Notes: generated by a model from the letters alone, not told the origin. A DNA stretch of 64,000 bases from Hymenobacter sp. ISL-91 (GCF_018613725.1 NZ_JAGGPS010000022.1:1-64000); one strand, 5' to 3'; counted from the stretch's first letter, positions 42,679 to 52,392 are shown. Numbers and translations: made by a program.

Positions 42679-43560
42679 ATGGCAGCATGTGTTACCCGGA
42701 TGACAGGTACGACGTTGGCTGTTTTGCTACTCTCGGTTACTGTTCAGGCCCAGCTACGGCCTCAGGTATCCTTGAGTGCCGGGCCAGCCTATTCGCTAAC
42801 GGCCATGCAGCGCACAGCGGGCACGCCCAGGGCATTTCGGGTCGACGCCGTTTTCAGACTAGCAGGCGAGTTGCGGCTGGCGTGGCCCATAGCCTCCGAT
42901 TGGGCATTGGAAACCACGATTGGAATTACCGAACTACAGCCCGGTATCAGCTACCAGTTGCGAAGCGCAAGTAGTAGCGCGGGGTTTGGAATGGGGCCGC
43001 TGCTGCAAACAGGCCTGTCGGTGCGTCGCCTTGATTTGCTCATGTTGGGCTCCCGACTCAGCCTCGATGCCAGCTTAGGAGCCGCAGGAGCCCGGTTGGT
43101 TCGTTCCAGCCCTGTTGATAATGTGCATGATTTTTTCGATCAGCGCCAGTCTGCCCCAAACCAACTGGTGGTTATCTATCGAAGCCACTCACTGCACCGT
43201 AATACCATTTTGCTGAACGGCGACCTGCGCCTACGCTATGAACTGGCAGCCAACCACCATCTGCTGCTCAGCCTGGGGTATGCCCAGGGTCTGCGGCCGT
43301 TACTGGAGTTGCGCACGCAGCAGCTACTGTACCCCGACGCTAATGGAACGCTCCGGCAAGGCGGCTTTGCAGTACGCGAACGGGGCTCAAACATAGCGCT
43401 ACAGCTGGGTTATGGCTGGCTGCTGGGCCGCACCGGTGAACGGGCCACGCCCCATACGCCCCGCTACGGCAGCGCACCCCAGCAATCCGAAGCACTGACT
43501 GAAGCGCAAGAAGCACCTGCTCTTTCGGAACCCCCAACTGATGATACACAGCCCGATTAG
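42679..43560 (+). CDS. Predicted outer-membrane beta-barrel protein
   Basis: A 293-residue exported protein with signal peptide (TLAVLLLSVTVQAQ). The mature part alternates short amphipathic strands with aromatic ends (VSLSAGPAYSLTAMQR; TTIGITELQPGISYQLR; LRLRYELAANHHLLLSLGYA) and ends with a Thr/Pro/Glu-rich tail that is not barrel-like. This fits a small Bacteroidota outer-membrane barrel (OmpW/PorT-like fold class), no specific family. It lies between two strong hairpins, so it is an independent unit. Confidence 0.65.
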   Translation: MAACVTRMTGTTLAVLLLSVTVQAQLRPQVSLSAGPAYSLTAMQRTAGTPRAFRVDAVFRLAGELRLAWPIASDWALETTIGITELQPGISYQLRSASSSAGFGMGPLLQTGLSVRRLDLLMLGSRLSLDASLGAAGARLVRSSPVDNVHDFFDQRQSAPNQLVVIYRSHSLHRNTILLNGDLRLRYELAANHHLLLSLGYAQGLRPLLELRTQQLLYPDANGTLRQGGFAVRERGSNIALQLGYGWLLGRTGERATPHTPRYGSAPQQSEALTEAQEAPALSEPPTDDTQPD

Positions 43561-43589
43561 GCTGTCGGCCCGCATGAGGAGCTAACGCG

Positions 43590-43625
43590 CAACGCCCCGC
43601 CCGATTGTTGTCGGGCGGGGCGTTG
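43590..43625. terminator. GC-rich hairpin between convergent genes
   Basis: Perfect 15-bp arms CAACGCCCCGCCCGA and TCGGGCGGGGCGTTG, loop TTGTTG. No T run on either side, so termination is likely but not certain. Confidence 0.6.
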
Positions 43626-43652
43626 GTGGGTTGGGTGGAAACCTACCGGGAT

Positions 43653-44018
43653 TTAGCGGCGGCTACGGCCGGTTTTGCGCTTGACAACTGCTTTTCGCTC
43701 CTCTGCTGGTGTGGGTGCTATTACCGGTGGAGCGTTCTTTTCAGCTTCTACCTGGGCGGCCAGGCGGGCCGCTTTGGCAGCGGCTTCCACCGCGGCTTCG
43801 GCGGCGCGGGCCTTCTCTTCTACCGCTTCGATGGCGGCGGCCCGCTTGCGGCGGGTAGGCATGAGAAAGTCGCGCTCGGCGCGCTCCTGAGCCGACAGTT
43901 CTTCTTCGCCGGGCAGGCTGGTGGGCGTTATGGTGGCGGCCGCTTTGGTGTCGTCCTGGGCCCAGGCGGGGGCGCTGCCGAGTAGCAGCGCAGAGAGTAA
44001 TACAAGTAGTTTACGCAT
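43653..44018 (-). CDS. Small exported Ala/Glu-rich protein
   Basis: A 121-residue protein with a signal peptide (LLVLLSALLLGSAPAWA, cleavage before QDD) and an almost wholly helical mature part with Ala-Glu-Lys heptads (AEAAVEAAAKAARLAAQVEA), ending in a basic tail KRKTGRSRR. It resembles periplasmic coiled-coil linkers but has no known family. TACCTTTG lies 35 bases upstream. It is convergent with the barrel gene. Confidence 0.65.
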   Translation of the reverse strand: MRKLLVLLSALLLGSAPAWAQDDTKAAATITPTSLPGEEELSAQERAERDFLMPTRRKRAAAIEAVEEKARAAEAAVEAAAKAARLAAQVEAEKNAPPVIAPTPAEERKAVVKRKTGRSRR

Positions 44019-44053
44019 CGACTTTTCCTTTCTTTCCTTCAGTAAACGAGGGG

Positions 44054-44061
44054 CAAAGGTA
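44054..44061 (-). promoter_or_regulatory. Promoter -7 element of the gene at 43653
   Basis: TACCTTTG on the minus strand, exact match to TAnnTTTG, 35 bases before the ATG at 44018. Confidence 0.55.
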
Positions 44062-44239
44062 CGGCGTCAGGTCGCCAAACTCAACCCCAATCTTTGAATT
44101 GAGGTCAGAATCAGGCTCATGGGACTGTGAGCAGCGAAAAAACCAATGGGAGGCCACACCCAGCCGGCCCATGGAAAAACGAGCTTCCAGAAGCCTCACC
44201 AGATAGCAGCAACGCTCCCGACAAGGCTTACGGCCTGCG

Positions 44240-47200
44240 CTATTTCTGCCCGGCAATGCTCACCCGCGTACCGGCCGAGTGGGTAGTGAATTCGGGCGCA
44301 TAGAGGCACTGCAGCTGCGAGAGGCCGCCGCTGAAATTGCCCGCCTGCGCCGCCCGCAACCGGTACTCGAAGGTGTGGGTGCCCTTGGGAAAGTAGCTGA
44401 TGAAAAAGTTGGTGGCCGCGTCGCGGGGATTCTCGTAATAGCCCAGGCCGCTTTGGTAGCGGTAGCCGCTGGTCTGGCCGATGAGCTCCAGGCCGGCGGC
44501 GCGCTGGTCCTTGAGATGCACGTACTCCAGGTCGCGGTCAGCGCGCAGCACCAGGCGCACCACCAGCACGTCGCCCACCCGCAGGGGGCTGGCGGGCATG
44601 AGGGGCTCCAGCACCGGGCCGGCGGCGGTGCGCTGCTCGCGGTAGAGGCGGCGCTCCAGCTGCAGGCCGGTGGCGGCGGGCGTTATCTTATCCAGCTGCT
44701 CGAAATACTGCCAATACAGCGCCCCCCAGGCCACCCCGGCATCGGGCTTGCGCACCGTTACGCGGCCCTGGGCGGGCGTTATTTCGGCGGCGGGCCAGGT
44801 TATTTTGTAGTAGCCAGTGCCGGCCTGCTGGCTCGTGGGTTGGGCGGGCTGGCCGCCTACTGTTACTACGAGCGGCTCGGTGGCGGGCTTCAGCCAGTCG
44901 GAGCCGCGCAGCAGCAGGGCGTAGCAGGCGTCGGCGGTGGCGCGGGTGCTGGCCCAGTTCTGCACCTGCTTCTGCTTGAGCAACCAGAGCTTCATTTCGT
45001 CCACCGATTTCTGGTCGTTTTGGATGTCGTCGTAGGCCTCGATGAGGGTGGCCTGGGTTTCGGTGGGGGCTTCGCGCCAGTAGTAGCCGGGGCGCACGTC
45101 TTTCCAGTACATACCCAGCTCGTCGCTGTGCAGGGCATTTTCGCTGAGCGCGGTCATGATTTGGCCCACGGCGGCGGGCTGCGTTTTGGCGCGGTGCAGG
45201 GCCAGGGCAGTTTGGGCCTGCAAGTAGCGGGTGCGGCCGGGCCAGTAGGTGGCGGCCTGCTGCTGGTAGTAGCTTCGGGCCGGCTGAGCCACTTTCGGTA
45301 CGGCCGGCGCCGGCCAGAAGCTGCGCGCATACAGGGCCTGAATCTGGAGGTCGTTCAGGTTATCTGCTTTCAAATCGACCTTGGGCTGCTTGCGCAGGCG
45401 GGCGTAATCCTGCTGCAGCTCACCATCGAGGTAGGCCAGCGCGTTTTGCAGCAGCGGGCGGGCCTGCTCATCCTGCGTGGCATCAAAGGCCCCCAGGCGC
45501 TGCAGCTTGCCGAAGCCGGCCACGATGAGCTGGGTGATGTAGCGGTCGGCGGGCATCTTCTCGAACCACGGGAAGGAGCCATCGGGGAGCTGCTGCTGGC
45601 GCAGCTTGGCCAGGGCACGGGCGGTTTCGGCTCTCAGACGGGGCTCGTCGAAGAGTTCAGCGAGACGGCGCATGCGCTCGGTTTCGCTCTGGGCATCGCG
45701 CAGCCAGGGTGTTTCCTGCAGCAGCAGGTTTTTGAGTTCCTGGTTCTGCTCCAGCTTGCTGTTTAGCGCAGTCTGGTCGCCGGCCTGAGCGGCGCGCTGC
45801 CACTCGGCCAGGGTAGTTTTCAGGGCCGGGTTGCTGGTGATAATTTTGGCCGCCAGCAGGTTGGCATATAGGCGGCTAAACACCTGCTCGGAGCACTCGT
45901 AGGGGTACTCCATCAGGTAGGGCAGCGCCTGCACGGCGTACCAGGCCGGGTTGGGCGTCATTTCCAGCGTGAGCGAGTAGTTGCGCCGGGTGGCCGAGGT
46001 AGTACTCGTCAGTTTCTTCAGCTCGAACTCGCGGGTGGCCGGCCCCACAATGGGCAGCGGCAGGCTCTCGGTGATGAGCAGCCGGTTGGGCAGCACCGGC
46101 AGCGTGTTCTGCTCGCCGTCTTCGACAGTTGCTAGTTGCTGGTTGTCAGTTGTTGGTTTGTTCTGGCGGCGGCGTTGGCGCTTCTCTTTGCCTGACAACT
46201 GACTACCAACCAGTGGCAACTGAGCGGAAGCCACCACCTTATAGGTTACGGCCTCGATGGGCATTTGGCCCTCAGCGGTTTCAGGCAGCGTAATGCTCCA
46301 GCTTAACGCCTGGCTTTGGTTGGCTGGCAGGTTGAAGGCGAGCTGGGCCGGGCTTTGCAGCAAGCGGGCCTCCAGGGGCTGCTGGGTGCGGGCATCGAGC
46401 AGGAATAGCTGGGCGGTGCCGGCCAGGGCGTCGGCGGTGAGGTTGCTGAGCTTGGCCTGGAAGGTAAGCTGGTCGCCCTCGCGGAAGAAGCGTGGGGCGT
46501 TGGCCGTGATTTGCAGCTTCTTCTGGGTCACGAGCTCCCGCTGGAGCAGGCCGGTGCGCAGCTGCTGGTCGTGGGCCAGGGCCAGCAGCTGCCAGCGCGT
46601 CACGGCCTCGGGCATCTGGAATTCCAGCACGGTTTCGCCCTGGGCGTTGGTGCGCAGCGCGGGCAGCCAGAACGCCGTTTCCCGGAAATCGGTGCGGGCC
46701 TGCACGTTGCTTAGGTCGGGCCGGGGGGCTGACTGGTCTTGCGCAGCACCGGATTCCTCTACCTGCACGCCGGCCACTTTCCCAGCAAGCGCGCTGGCCA
46801 TTGGTGCCGCCATATCGGCCGCCTCAGCATACCCCGCCACGACAACTTCACTAAGCTGCTTGCTATCAGCATCCATTGCTACATTCATGCGCAAGCTTTT
46901 CCTAGTCGAAGCCACCTCTTCTCTGGTGTCTTCTCCCCAAACGCCCCACATAGTCAGGTGCGGGTATTCTACCTCTTCAGGCGACTCCCCACTAGGCTGA
47001 TTATCGAACAGCCCCCGCCCTTCTTCCAGCCCAAAACGGCCTTGCCAAGCCAGCGTGGCAGGAGAATAGGGCTGCGGGAATTCCAGCGGCGTGAAACTAT
47101 GGGGCCGGAACACATCGAGCGACTTGTCGTAGAGCGTGGCCAGTAGCTCGGCATCGGCTGGTTTGCCATCGGTTTGCTTGATGGTAACGCGCCAGGTTTC

Positions 47201-50200
47201 GCGCTGGCCGGGCTGCAGCTTGTCGCGGAAGGTGGCAATGCTGAGCACCAGTGGCGCAGGCGGCGTGGCCACCTGCACGGCAGCTGTGTGAAGGTAAAGG
47301 CGGTTGTCGCGCACCTGGGTGAGGTGGACGTAGAACTGGGTTTCGCCGAGGGCGACGGGCACAGGCACTTCCACCACGCGCTGCTCGCCGGCGCCCAGCG
47401 TCAGCCACTCGGCGCGCAGGGCTTCGCCCTTGGCCTCGGCCTGCACCAGCACGCGGGCCCCTGCAAAGGAGCTGCCCACCAGGAAGCGGGCTACGCCGCC
47501 CGGTCGGATGCTGTCCTGCAAAGCCACGAACCAATCAGGGCTGGGCACGGGCAGGCGGTTGGCGGCGGGGTCGAAGAGGGTGAAGAAGTGCTCGGCGCGC
47601 GGGGCGGGCTGGCCAGCTTTGGCGGGCGCGGCCGTAGCTTCGAGCCGGTAGCGGCCGGGTTCCTGGCGAGCCAGCCGGGCGGCCAGTTCGGGCAGTAGCG
47701 GCGTTTTATCGGTATCGAAAGCCTGGGTAAGCACCAGCGTGCGGGCCCAGGTGCTGTCGTTGTCCTCGGCTCCGTAGGCATCGAGCGGGAAGCGGCGGCG
47801 GAACTCCTCCGCGCTCAGGGCCTCGCGCTCGGGTCGTGCCCACGGACGAGGTCGGAACGCCCGGGCGGGCGGCGTGAGGCGGTAGAGGCGCAGCTGCCCC
47901 TGGGCGGGCAGGGCCTCGCCGGTGGCGTTGGTGCTGAGCAGGCGCAATTCGGGCAAGTCGGCCCGGTTTACCAGTTCCGGCACATCCAGGCGCAGCGTCA
48001 GGGCCTCGGTGCCAAGGCTGAGGCGCTGCTCCCCGGTGCGGGTTTCGCCGGCCGCGTCGGTTACATCGGCCGTTACCTCGAACACATAGCCGGGCTCCCA
48101 GGAGCCACGCTTGCCACCCGCGGCAGTTTCGCCCGCCTGAGCCACGAACGTGACAGTGAAGCCGCCCGCCGAATCGGTGCGGGCCGTGCCGGTGGCAATT
48201 TCCTGCTCCGGTGCGCCGCCCCCGTAGAAGCCGCGGCCGTAGTAGGGCCAGAACGTGCGGCGCACCACCCGGTAGTTCACGGCCGCTCCATCTACGGGTT
48301 GGCCGGCGTAAGCGGTAGCGGTGCCACGCACCGTTACGGGCTGCCCCAGCACGGGCGTGCCCGCCACCGGCGCAAACGTCACCTGGAATGTGGGGCGCTT
48401 GTAGTCCTCAACGGCGAAGTATACCTCTCCCCCTTCATCCGATTCATCGGCCACCAATGTCATCTGGCCGTTCAGCAGGCCGGTTGGCAGCACGAAGGAG
48501 CCGTGGAAAGAACCGAACTTGTTGGTTTGAAATTCGGCCCGCTGCACGACCTGGCCATTCACATCATGCAACTCCACGATTTCCTTGAAATTAGCCAGCA
48601 CCTTTGTCCGGCCCTTCTGCTGCTGCGCAACAATTCCTTTGAAGTAAACCGTTTGCCCGGGCCGGTAAATGGCGCGGTCGGTGTACAGGAAGGTCCGGCT
48701 TTCGGGTTCATCGTTCTCATCCGGCTGGCTGCGGCGCGGACCGTAGTAGCCCATGTTGTCCGTCATCAGCAACGAGTCTGGGCCCTGCGTGAACAGGGCC
48801 GCCCGCAACTGCGTGTTTTCGCCCGTTTTAACGCCAACCGGAATCCGAACTTGCCCCGTAGTACTGGTGGTCTGGGCCTCGCCGCGCCGCTGCTGGTATT
48901 GGCGTTTGGGTTGGTTGTAGAACTGAAAAAACGGCAGCACCCGCACGTCGGCCAGGGGCGCGCCGGTCTGCCGGTGCAGCACCAGCAGCTCGGGGCCGTC
49001 GGCATCGGGGGTGCTACGGCGCAGGTAGCTCAACTGGCTCACCTGCACCTGGCTGGTGGCCGTAATGGCACCGGGCTGCTCTTTGGTGGGGTTGGCGGGC
49101 GCGGTGCTGAGTACGATGAGGTAGTGGCCCAGCGGCAGGGACGGACCGGCCTGCTGCACGGTGTGGCTCCGGAAATCGGCCGGACCGGGCACCTCCAGCG
49201 TCCAGGCGGCGGCCGGTTTAGCAGCCAGGGTGCGGGCGTAGCGCTGCTGCAGGGTTTTGTTCTGATATAGCTCCGGCCGCTCCAGCTGCCGGAGCACCTG
49301 GGCGCTGCTGAGGCGGTAGGCGGTGGCGTAGAGGCGCGGGGCATTGCGGACCGTCAACTGCAGCAGCCAGGGCTGGTTTGGCAGCAGCACTTCCTCGGCC
49401 GTGAAGCTTAGCTCCACCCGCTCCAGCTGCTGGCGCAGGGCAGCGGCCTGCCGGGCACCCCGGGTTTTAGGAAACTCTTGCTCTACGGCCAGGGCCAGGG
49501 CGTGGGCTTTGGCGGGGTCCTGCTCCTTCCAGGCCGCCGCCTCGGCCGCCCGGAATTCGGCGGCTATGGGCAAGGCCTGATAGGTGGCAGCAGCCCGGGC
49601 CAGGGCGGCGCGGTATAGGGTCTGCTGATTTTCCAGCGCAGCGTGCTGGTTGATGAACTCCAGACGCTGTAAATCGGCGTCGGCCAGGGCTGTGGGGTTG
49701 GCTTTATCGGTCAGGCGGAAAGCCAGCTGCTGTTGCAGCACCCGCAGCGCATGAAACTGGCCATTGAGCGAGTCGGCGGCCGGGGCTTCCAACGGCAGGC
49801 GGACAAACTCGGCGGCGGGGCCAAACAACGCTGGGTTGGTGAGGCGGAACTGCTGAGCAGGCCGGGTGATATACAGTTCAGCGTTGCTCAACCCGTCCAC
49901 GGCCCGGAAGGCCAGCAGGTCGAAGAGCGTGGGCCGGCGCTGGCGGCCCTCGGCATCGGCCCCGCGACTGAGGTAGCCCAGGTCCGTGAGTTTCAACTGC
50001 TGCTGACGGCGGGGCTCCTCTTCGGTCGAGGCGCGGTAGTGATTTACCACGGCGGCCCCGAGGCGGGCGGCGTCCCAGGTGCGCAGGTCGGCGCGGCTCT
50101 GGTCGGCCGTGTCGGGGCGGGCAGCGTTGGTGCGGCTGTACAGCTGGTAGCGGTGCTGCTGATAGTAGCGGGTGTAGAGTTGGGCCAGCAGGCTGTGCAG

Positions 50201-50539
50201 CACCGGCCGGGCCGGAAACTGTGCCGTTTCTAAATCTTTCTCCAGCAGCTCAATTCCTTTTACATCCGCTTCTTCCTCCTTGTTTTCGAGCAGGCGCAGC
50301 TTATAGAGCAGCGTGCGCACGTACTCGGGCGCGGCCTGGGGCCGGCGGCGGGCCTGCTGGTAAAGCGGCGCCAGCAGCCTGGCGGCCGAAGCCGTCTGGC
50401 CCTTGGCCAGCAGCTGGTCTATTTTACGCCAGGTGGCCGCGTTCGGGCCGCTATCGGGGCGGTCAGCGGGGCTGATTTGGGAGGAACCGGGAGTTAGCAG
50501 CATCAGCAGGGCCAACAGGCAGAGCAGGAAAGGGCGCAT
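44240..50539 (-). CDS. Alpha-2-macroglobulin family protein (large, MG2/thioester)
   Basis: A 2099-residue exported protein with a signal peptide (RPFLLCLLALLMLLTPGSSQ). It has the MG2 strand FLYTDRAIYRPGQTVYFKGI (near 620), the A2M domain FWLPALRTNAQGETVLEFQM (near 1285) and a thioester motif YECSEQ with Cys at 1549, followed by an alpha-toroid (about 1540-1900). Family members trap proteases covalently in the periplasm or act as envelope sensors. Two oddities: near 1228-1260 it has a segment like the TonB-receptor plug (SEVVVAGY, ALAGKVAGVQV), and at about 1438-1470 a palindromic repeat is translated in frame. The start is set at the ATG with the signal peptide. Confidence 0.88.
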   Translation of the reverse strand: MRPFLLCLLALLMLLTPGSSQISPADRPDSGPNAATWRKIDQLLAKGQTASAARLLAPLYQQARRRPQAAPEYVRTLLYKLRLLENKEEEADVKGIELLEKDLETAQFPARPVLHSLLAQLYTRYYQQHRYQLYSRTNAARPDTADQSRADLRTWDAARLGAAVVNHYRASTEEEPRRQQQLKLTDLGYLSRGADAEGRQRRPTLFDLLAFRAVDGLSNAELYITRPAQQFRLTNPALFGPAAEFVRLPLEAPAADSLNGQFHALRVLQQQLAFRLTDKANPTALADADLQRLEFINQHAALENQQTLYRAALARAAATYQALPIAAEFRAAEAAAWKEQDPAKAHALALAVEQEFPKTRGARQAAALRQQLERVELSFTAEEVLLPNQPWLLQLTVRNAPRLYATAYRLSSAQVLRQLERPELYQNKTLQQRYARTLAAKPAAAWTLEVPGPADFRSHTVQQAGPSLPLGHYLIVLSTAPANPTKEQPGAITATSQVQVSQLSYLRRSTPDADGPELLVLHRQTGAPLADVRVLPFFQFYNQPKRQYQQRRGEAQTTSTTGQVRIPVGVKTGENTQLRAALFTQGPDSLLMTDNMGYYGPRRSQPDENDEPESRTFLYTDRAIYRPGQTVYFKGIVAQQQKGRTKVLANFKEIVELHDVNGQVVQRAEFQTNKFGSFHGSFVLPTGLLNGQMTLVADESDEGGEVYFAVEDYKRPTFQVTFAPVAGTPVLGQPVTVRGTATAYAGQPVDGAAVNYRVVRRTFWPYYGRGFYGGGAPEQEIATGTARTDSAGGFTVTFVAQAGETAAGGKRGSWEPGYVFEVTADVTDAAGETRTGEQRLSLGTEALTLRLDVPELVNRADLPELRLLSTNATGEALPAQGQLRLYRLTPPARAFRPRPWARPEREALSAEEFRRRFPLDAYGAEDNDSTWARTLVLTQAFDTDKTPLLPELAARLARQEPGRYRLEATAAPAKAGQPAPRAEHFFTLFDPAANRLPVPSPDWFVALQDSIRPGGVARFLVGSSFAGARVLVQAEAKGEALRAEWLTLGAGEQRVVEVPVPVALGETQFYVHLTQVRDNRLYLHTAAVQVATPPAPLVLSIATFRDKLQPGQRETWRVTIKQTDGKPADAELLATLYDKSLDVFRPHSFTPLEFPQPYSPATLAWQGRFGLEEGRGLFDNQPSGESPEEVEYPHLTMWGVWGEDTREEVASTRKSLRMNVAMDADSKQLSEVVVAGYAEAADMAAPMASALAGKVAGVQVEESGAAQDQSAPRPDLSNVQARTDFRETAFWLPALRTNAQGETVLEFQMPEAVTRWQLLALAHDQQLRTGLLQRELVTQKKLQITANAPRFFREGDQLTFQAKLSNLTADALAGTAQLFLLDARTQQPLEARLLQSPAQLAFNLPANQSQALSWSITLPETAEGQMPIEAVTYKVVASAQLPLVGSQLSGKEKRQRRRQNKPTTDNQQLATVEDGEQNTLPVLPNRLLITESLPLPIVGPATREFELKKLTSTTSATRRNYSLTLEMTPNPAWYAVQALPYLMEYPYECSEQVFSRLYANLLAAKIITSNPALKTTLAEWQRAAQAGDQTALNSKLEQNQELKNLLLQETPWLRDAQSETERMRRLAELFDEPRLRAETARALAKLRQQQLPDGSFPWFEKMPADRYITQLIVAGFGKLQRLGAFDATQDEQARPLLQNALAYLDGELQQDYARLRKQPKVDLKADNLNDLQIQALYARSFWPAPAVPKVAQPARSYYQQQAATYWPGRTRYLQAQTALALHRAKTQPAAVGQIMTALSENALHSDELGMYWKDVRPGYYWREAPTETQATLIEAYDDIQNDQKSVDEMKLWLLKQKQVQNWASTRATADACYALLLRGSDWLKPATEPLVVTVGGQPAQPTSQQAGTGYYKITWPAAEITPAQGRVTVRKPDAGVAWGALYWQYFEQLDKITPAATGLQLERRLYREQRTAAGPVLEPLMPASPLRVGDVLVVRLVLRADRDLEYVHLKDQRAAGLELIGQTSGYRYQSGLGYYENPRDAATNFFISYFPKGTHTFEYRLRAAQAGNFSGGLSQLQCLYAPEFTTHSAGTRVSIAGQK
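46127..46225. repeat. In-frame palindromic insert inside the macroglobulin gene
   Basis: Left arm CAGTTGCTAGTTGCTGGTTG (46127-46146 on) and right arm ending CAACTGAG (to about 46225) are an imperfect inverted repeat enclosing a GC-rich centre. It encodes SGKEKRQRRRQNKPTTDNQQ in the A2M protein, a very basic stretch unlike the flanks. The length is close to 99 bases, a multiple of three, which keeps the frame. Confidence 0.6.
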
Positions 50540-50699
50540 AGGGCTAAAACGAAGGAAATGCGTGTTCAGATACCTCCATGATGCCCGCCGCCGTCCGATT
50601 CCACACGGCTCCGAGAGAAATGCGTAAAAAAACGCCCACCGCACAGCCGGCCGCAACTTCCCTGAATACTTGGCCGATTTTCCTTCTCCCCCTCCCCTT

Positions 50700-51281
50700 C
50701 TACTCGCTTCCCTTCAGTCCATCAAGCACGCGCTCGGCCTGCAGCAGGTGGCGCTTGGTATGCTCTACCAGCAGTTCGAAAACGTCGGGCAAGGGCGGCA
50801 GCAGCAGCGGTATCACCGGGTTGGGAATCCGAATGGCGTTCATGTTGACGCGGCGGGCCTGACTAAGCAGGTTGCTGAGCTCGTCGAGCTGGCGCGTGAA
50901 CACCTCCACCACCGTACCCGGCAGCCGCGAGCCGCTGGGCGCATACTGTTGCGGCGACTTTAGCGGTTTTTCGGCGGCTGGCACACGCATAGCGGCCGTT
51001 AGTTTCTGGCCGAAGTAGCCATGCTTTACGGTGGCGGCCGGGCGGGTGCCGCGCTGCTGGGCTGCCTGAATTTTGCGGCTGATAACCGGCAGATACAGGC
51101 CGCCAATGAGGTTGAGGTGCTCCAGGCATTGGCCTACACTCCAGCGGCCCGGCCCCGGGCCCCGGTTGAGCTGCTCGCTGCCCAGCGTCCGGAAACGGCG
51201 GTTGGCTACCTCGCGTACCCGCTCCACATCGGCGGTGAGGGCATCCAGAAATTCGGTCGTAGCAACAGGATAGGCAGACAT
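50700..51281 (-). CDS. DinB-family protein
   Basis: A 193-residue four-helix-bundle protein of the DinB/DUF664 group. It has the motif GRWSVGQCLEHLNLIGGLYL, with a metal-type His in the second helix, and an end-helix HTKRHLLQAERVL with another His; a third His is not obvious. Metal-dependent thiol S-transferases and stress proteins share this fold. The chosen ATG (51281, MSAYPVATTEF) starts the first helix; an upstream extension is Arg/Pro-rich. Function unknown. Confidence 0.8.
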   Translation of the reverse strand: MSAYPVATTEFLDALTADVERVREVANRRFRTLGSEQLNRGPGPGRWSVGQCLEHLNLIGGLYLPVISRKIQAAQQRGTRPAATVKHGYFGQKLTAAMRVPAAEKPLKSPQQYAPSGSRLPGTVVEVFTRQLDELSNLLSQARRVNMNAIRIPNPVIPLLLPPLPDVFELLVEHTKRHLLQAERVLDGLKGSE

Positions 51282-51396
51282 GGCAGCAGGCAGCGGTGGG
51301 CGGGTTTGTGCCGTAATGATACGCGAAGCCGGCCGCTTCGGCAACGGCGGCCAGCCAATTTAGGCGTCAATTGCCGGTAAATTGCCGGCCGGGCGC

Positions 51397-51404
51397 TACT
51401 TTCG
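51397..51404 (+). promoter_or_regulatory. Candidate -7 element four bases before an ATG
   Basis: TACTTTCG on the plus strand, one base from TAnnTTTG, four bases before the ATG at 51409. A start point 4-6 bases downstream would fall on or beside the ATG, giving a leaderless mRNA. A TTG at 51371 is 23 bases upstream. Confidence 0.4.
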
Positions 51405-51408
51405 GACT

Positions 51409-52392
51409 ATGCTTCTGCCCTTTCCGCGCCTCGTTCTGCTCTTTTTGCCGCTGTTGGGGGCGCTGCTGCTGCCGGCGGGGCAGGCGCGGGCCCAGGCTGC
51501 ACCCAACCCCGGCGAGAATATCCCCTTCCTGATTACGTTCGGAGCCCAGGCCGACCCCAGCTGGGGCGACGACGACTTCAGTCAGACCTTCTTTTTTCTG
51601 GTGCCGAAAGAGCGCCGTCAGCCGGTATACATCCGCGTATTCGACCCCGACTGCGGCGGCCGCCACGACGAGCTGAAGGGTGGCTGGAACACGACCACCA
51701 ACTTCAGCCTGTATGGCGGCACCAACGCCCACTCGGCCCCCGATGCCCGCGCTACCACCCCCAAAGGCCAGTACCGCGCCGGCACGCTGCTGGCCCAGAA
51801 AACCTTTGGCGCCGAGCCCACCTACGACAACCGCTGGTACACCTTCGGCCCCCTCAACCCGCTCGAAGGCGAGCTTACCCCTGAGTTTGACGGCTACGTG
51901 TTCAAGCTGATTGCCCAGGGTCTGCGCGGCGACGATGGCAACCTATACCGCTACTTCCTGAGCTCCTCACCCACCGAAAACGTGCCTGTCGAGGGTGGCA
52001 ACGCTTTCACCTACGAGTACGCGTTCCGGCTTACGTCGGTAGTTGGGGCCAAAACGCACCTCTACCCCTTCGTCAACGACCGGGTGGTCAGCATCAGGCA
52101 AAGCAACTTCGACCTGGATGGAGGCCTCAAGATGAAGATTTTCAGCGTGGCCAAAAACGGCCATCCGGCTACCATCAGCGGCAATAATGCCTGGGCCACC
52201 AGCACGCACTCCGTGGTGGCCAAGGAACACGGCCTTTCGCTCGACTTCCAGCTCACGACTCTTTCCAAGGCTCCCAACGACCTGGTCTTCTACGTCACTG
52301 ACCAGTACGACGTAGCCCTGCCCTTCTTCGCTATTCCGCTTGGTGGCCCGCCCCGCTACCGCTACGAGGTGGAAGTAAAGATGCGCGAGTAG
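51409..52392 (+). CDS. Exported hypothetical protein, beta-rich
   Basis: A 327-residue protein with signal peptide (VLLFLPLLGALLLPAGQARA). The mature part is rich in aromatic strands (FFFLVPKERRQPVYIRVFDP; WYTFGPLNPLEGELTPEFDG; YRYEVEVKMRE) and has a single Cys. It looks like a secreted Ig-like or jelly-roll protein with a Ca2+-like Asp-rich turn. Neighbour DinB is divergent, and the helix-hairpin-helix gene follows after 92 bases. I do not recognise the family. Confidence 0.65.
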   Translation: MLLPFPRLVLLFLPLLGALLLPAGQARAQAAPNPGENIPFLITFGAQADPSWGDDDFSQTFFFLVPKERRQPVYIRVFDPDCGGRHDELKGGWNTTTNFSLYGGTNAHSAPDARATTPKGQYRAGTLLAQKTFGAEPTYDNRWYTFGPLNPLEGELTPEFDGYVFKLIAQGLRGDDGNLYRYFLSSSPTENVPVEGGNAFTYEYAFRLTSVVGAKTHLYPFVNDRVVSIRQSNFDLDGGLKMKIFSVAKNGHPATISGNNAWATSTHSVVAKEHGLSLDFQLTTLSKAPNDLVFYVTDQYDVALPFFAIPLGGPPRYRYEVEVKMRE

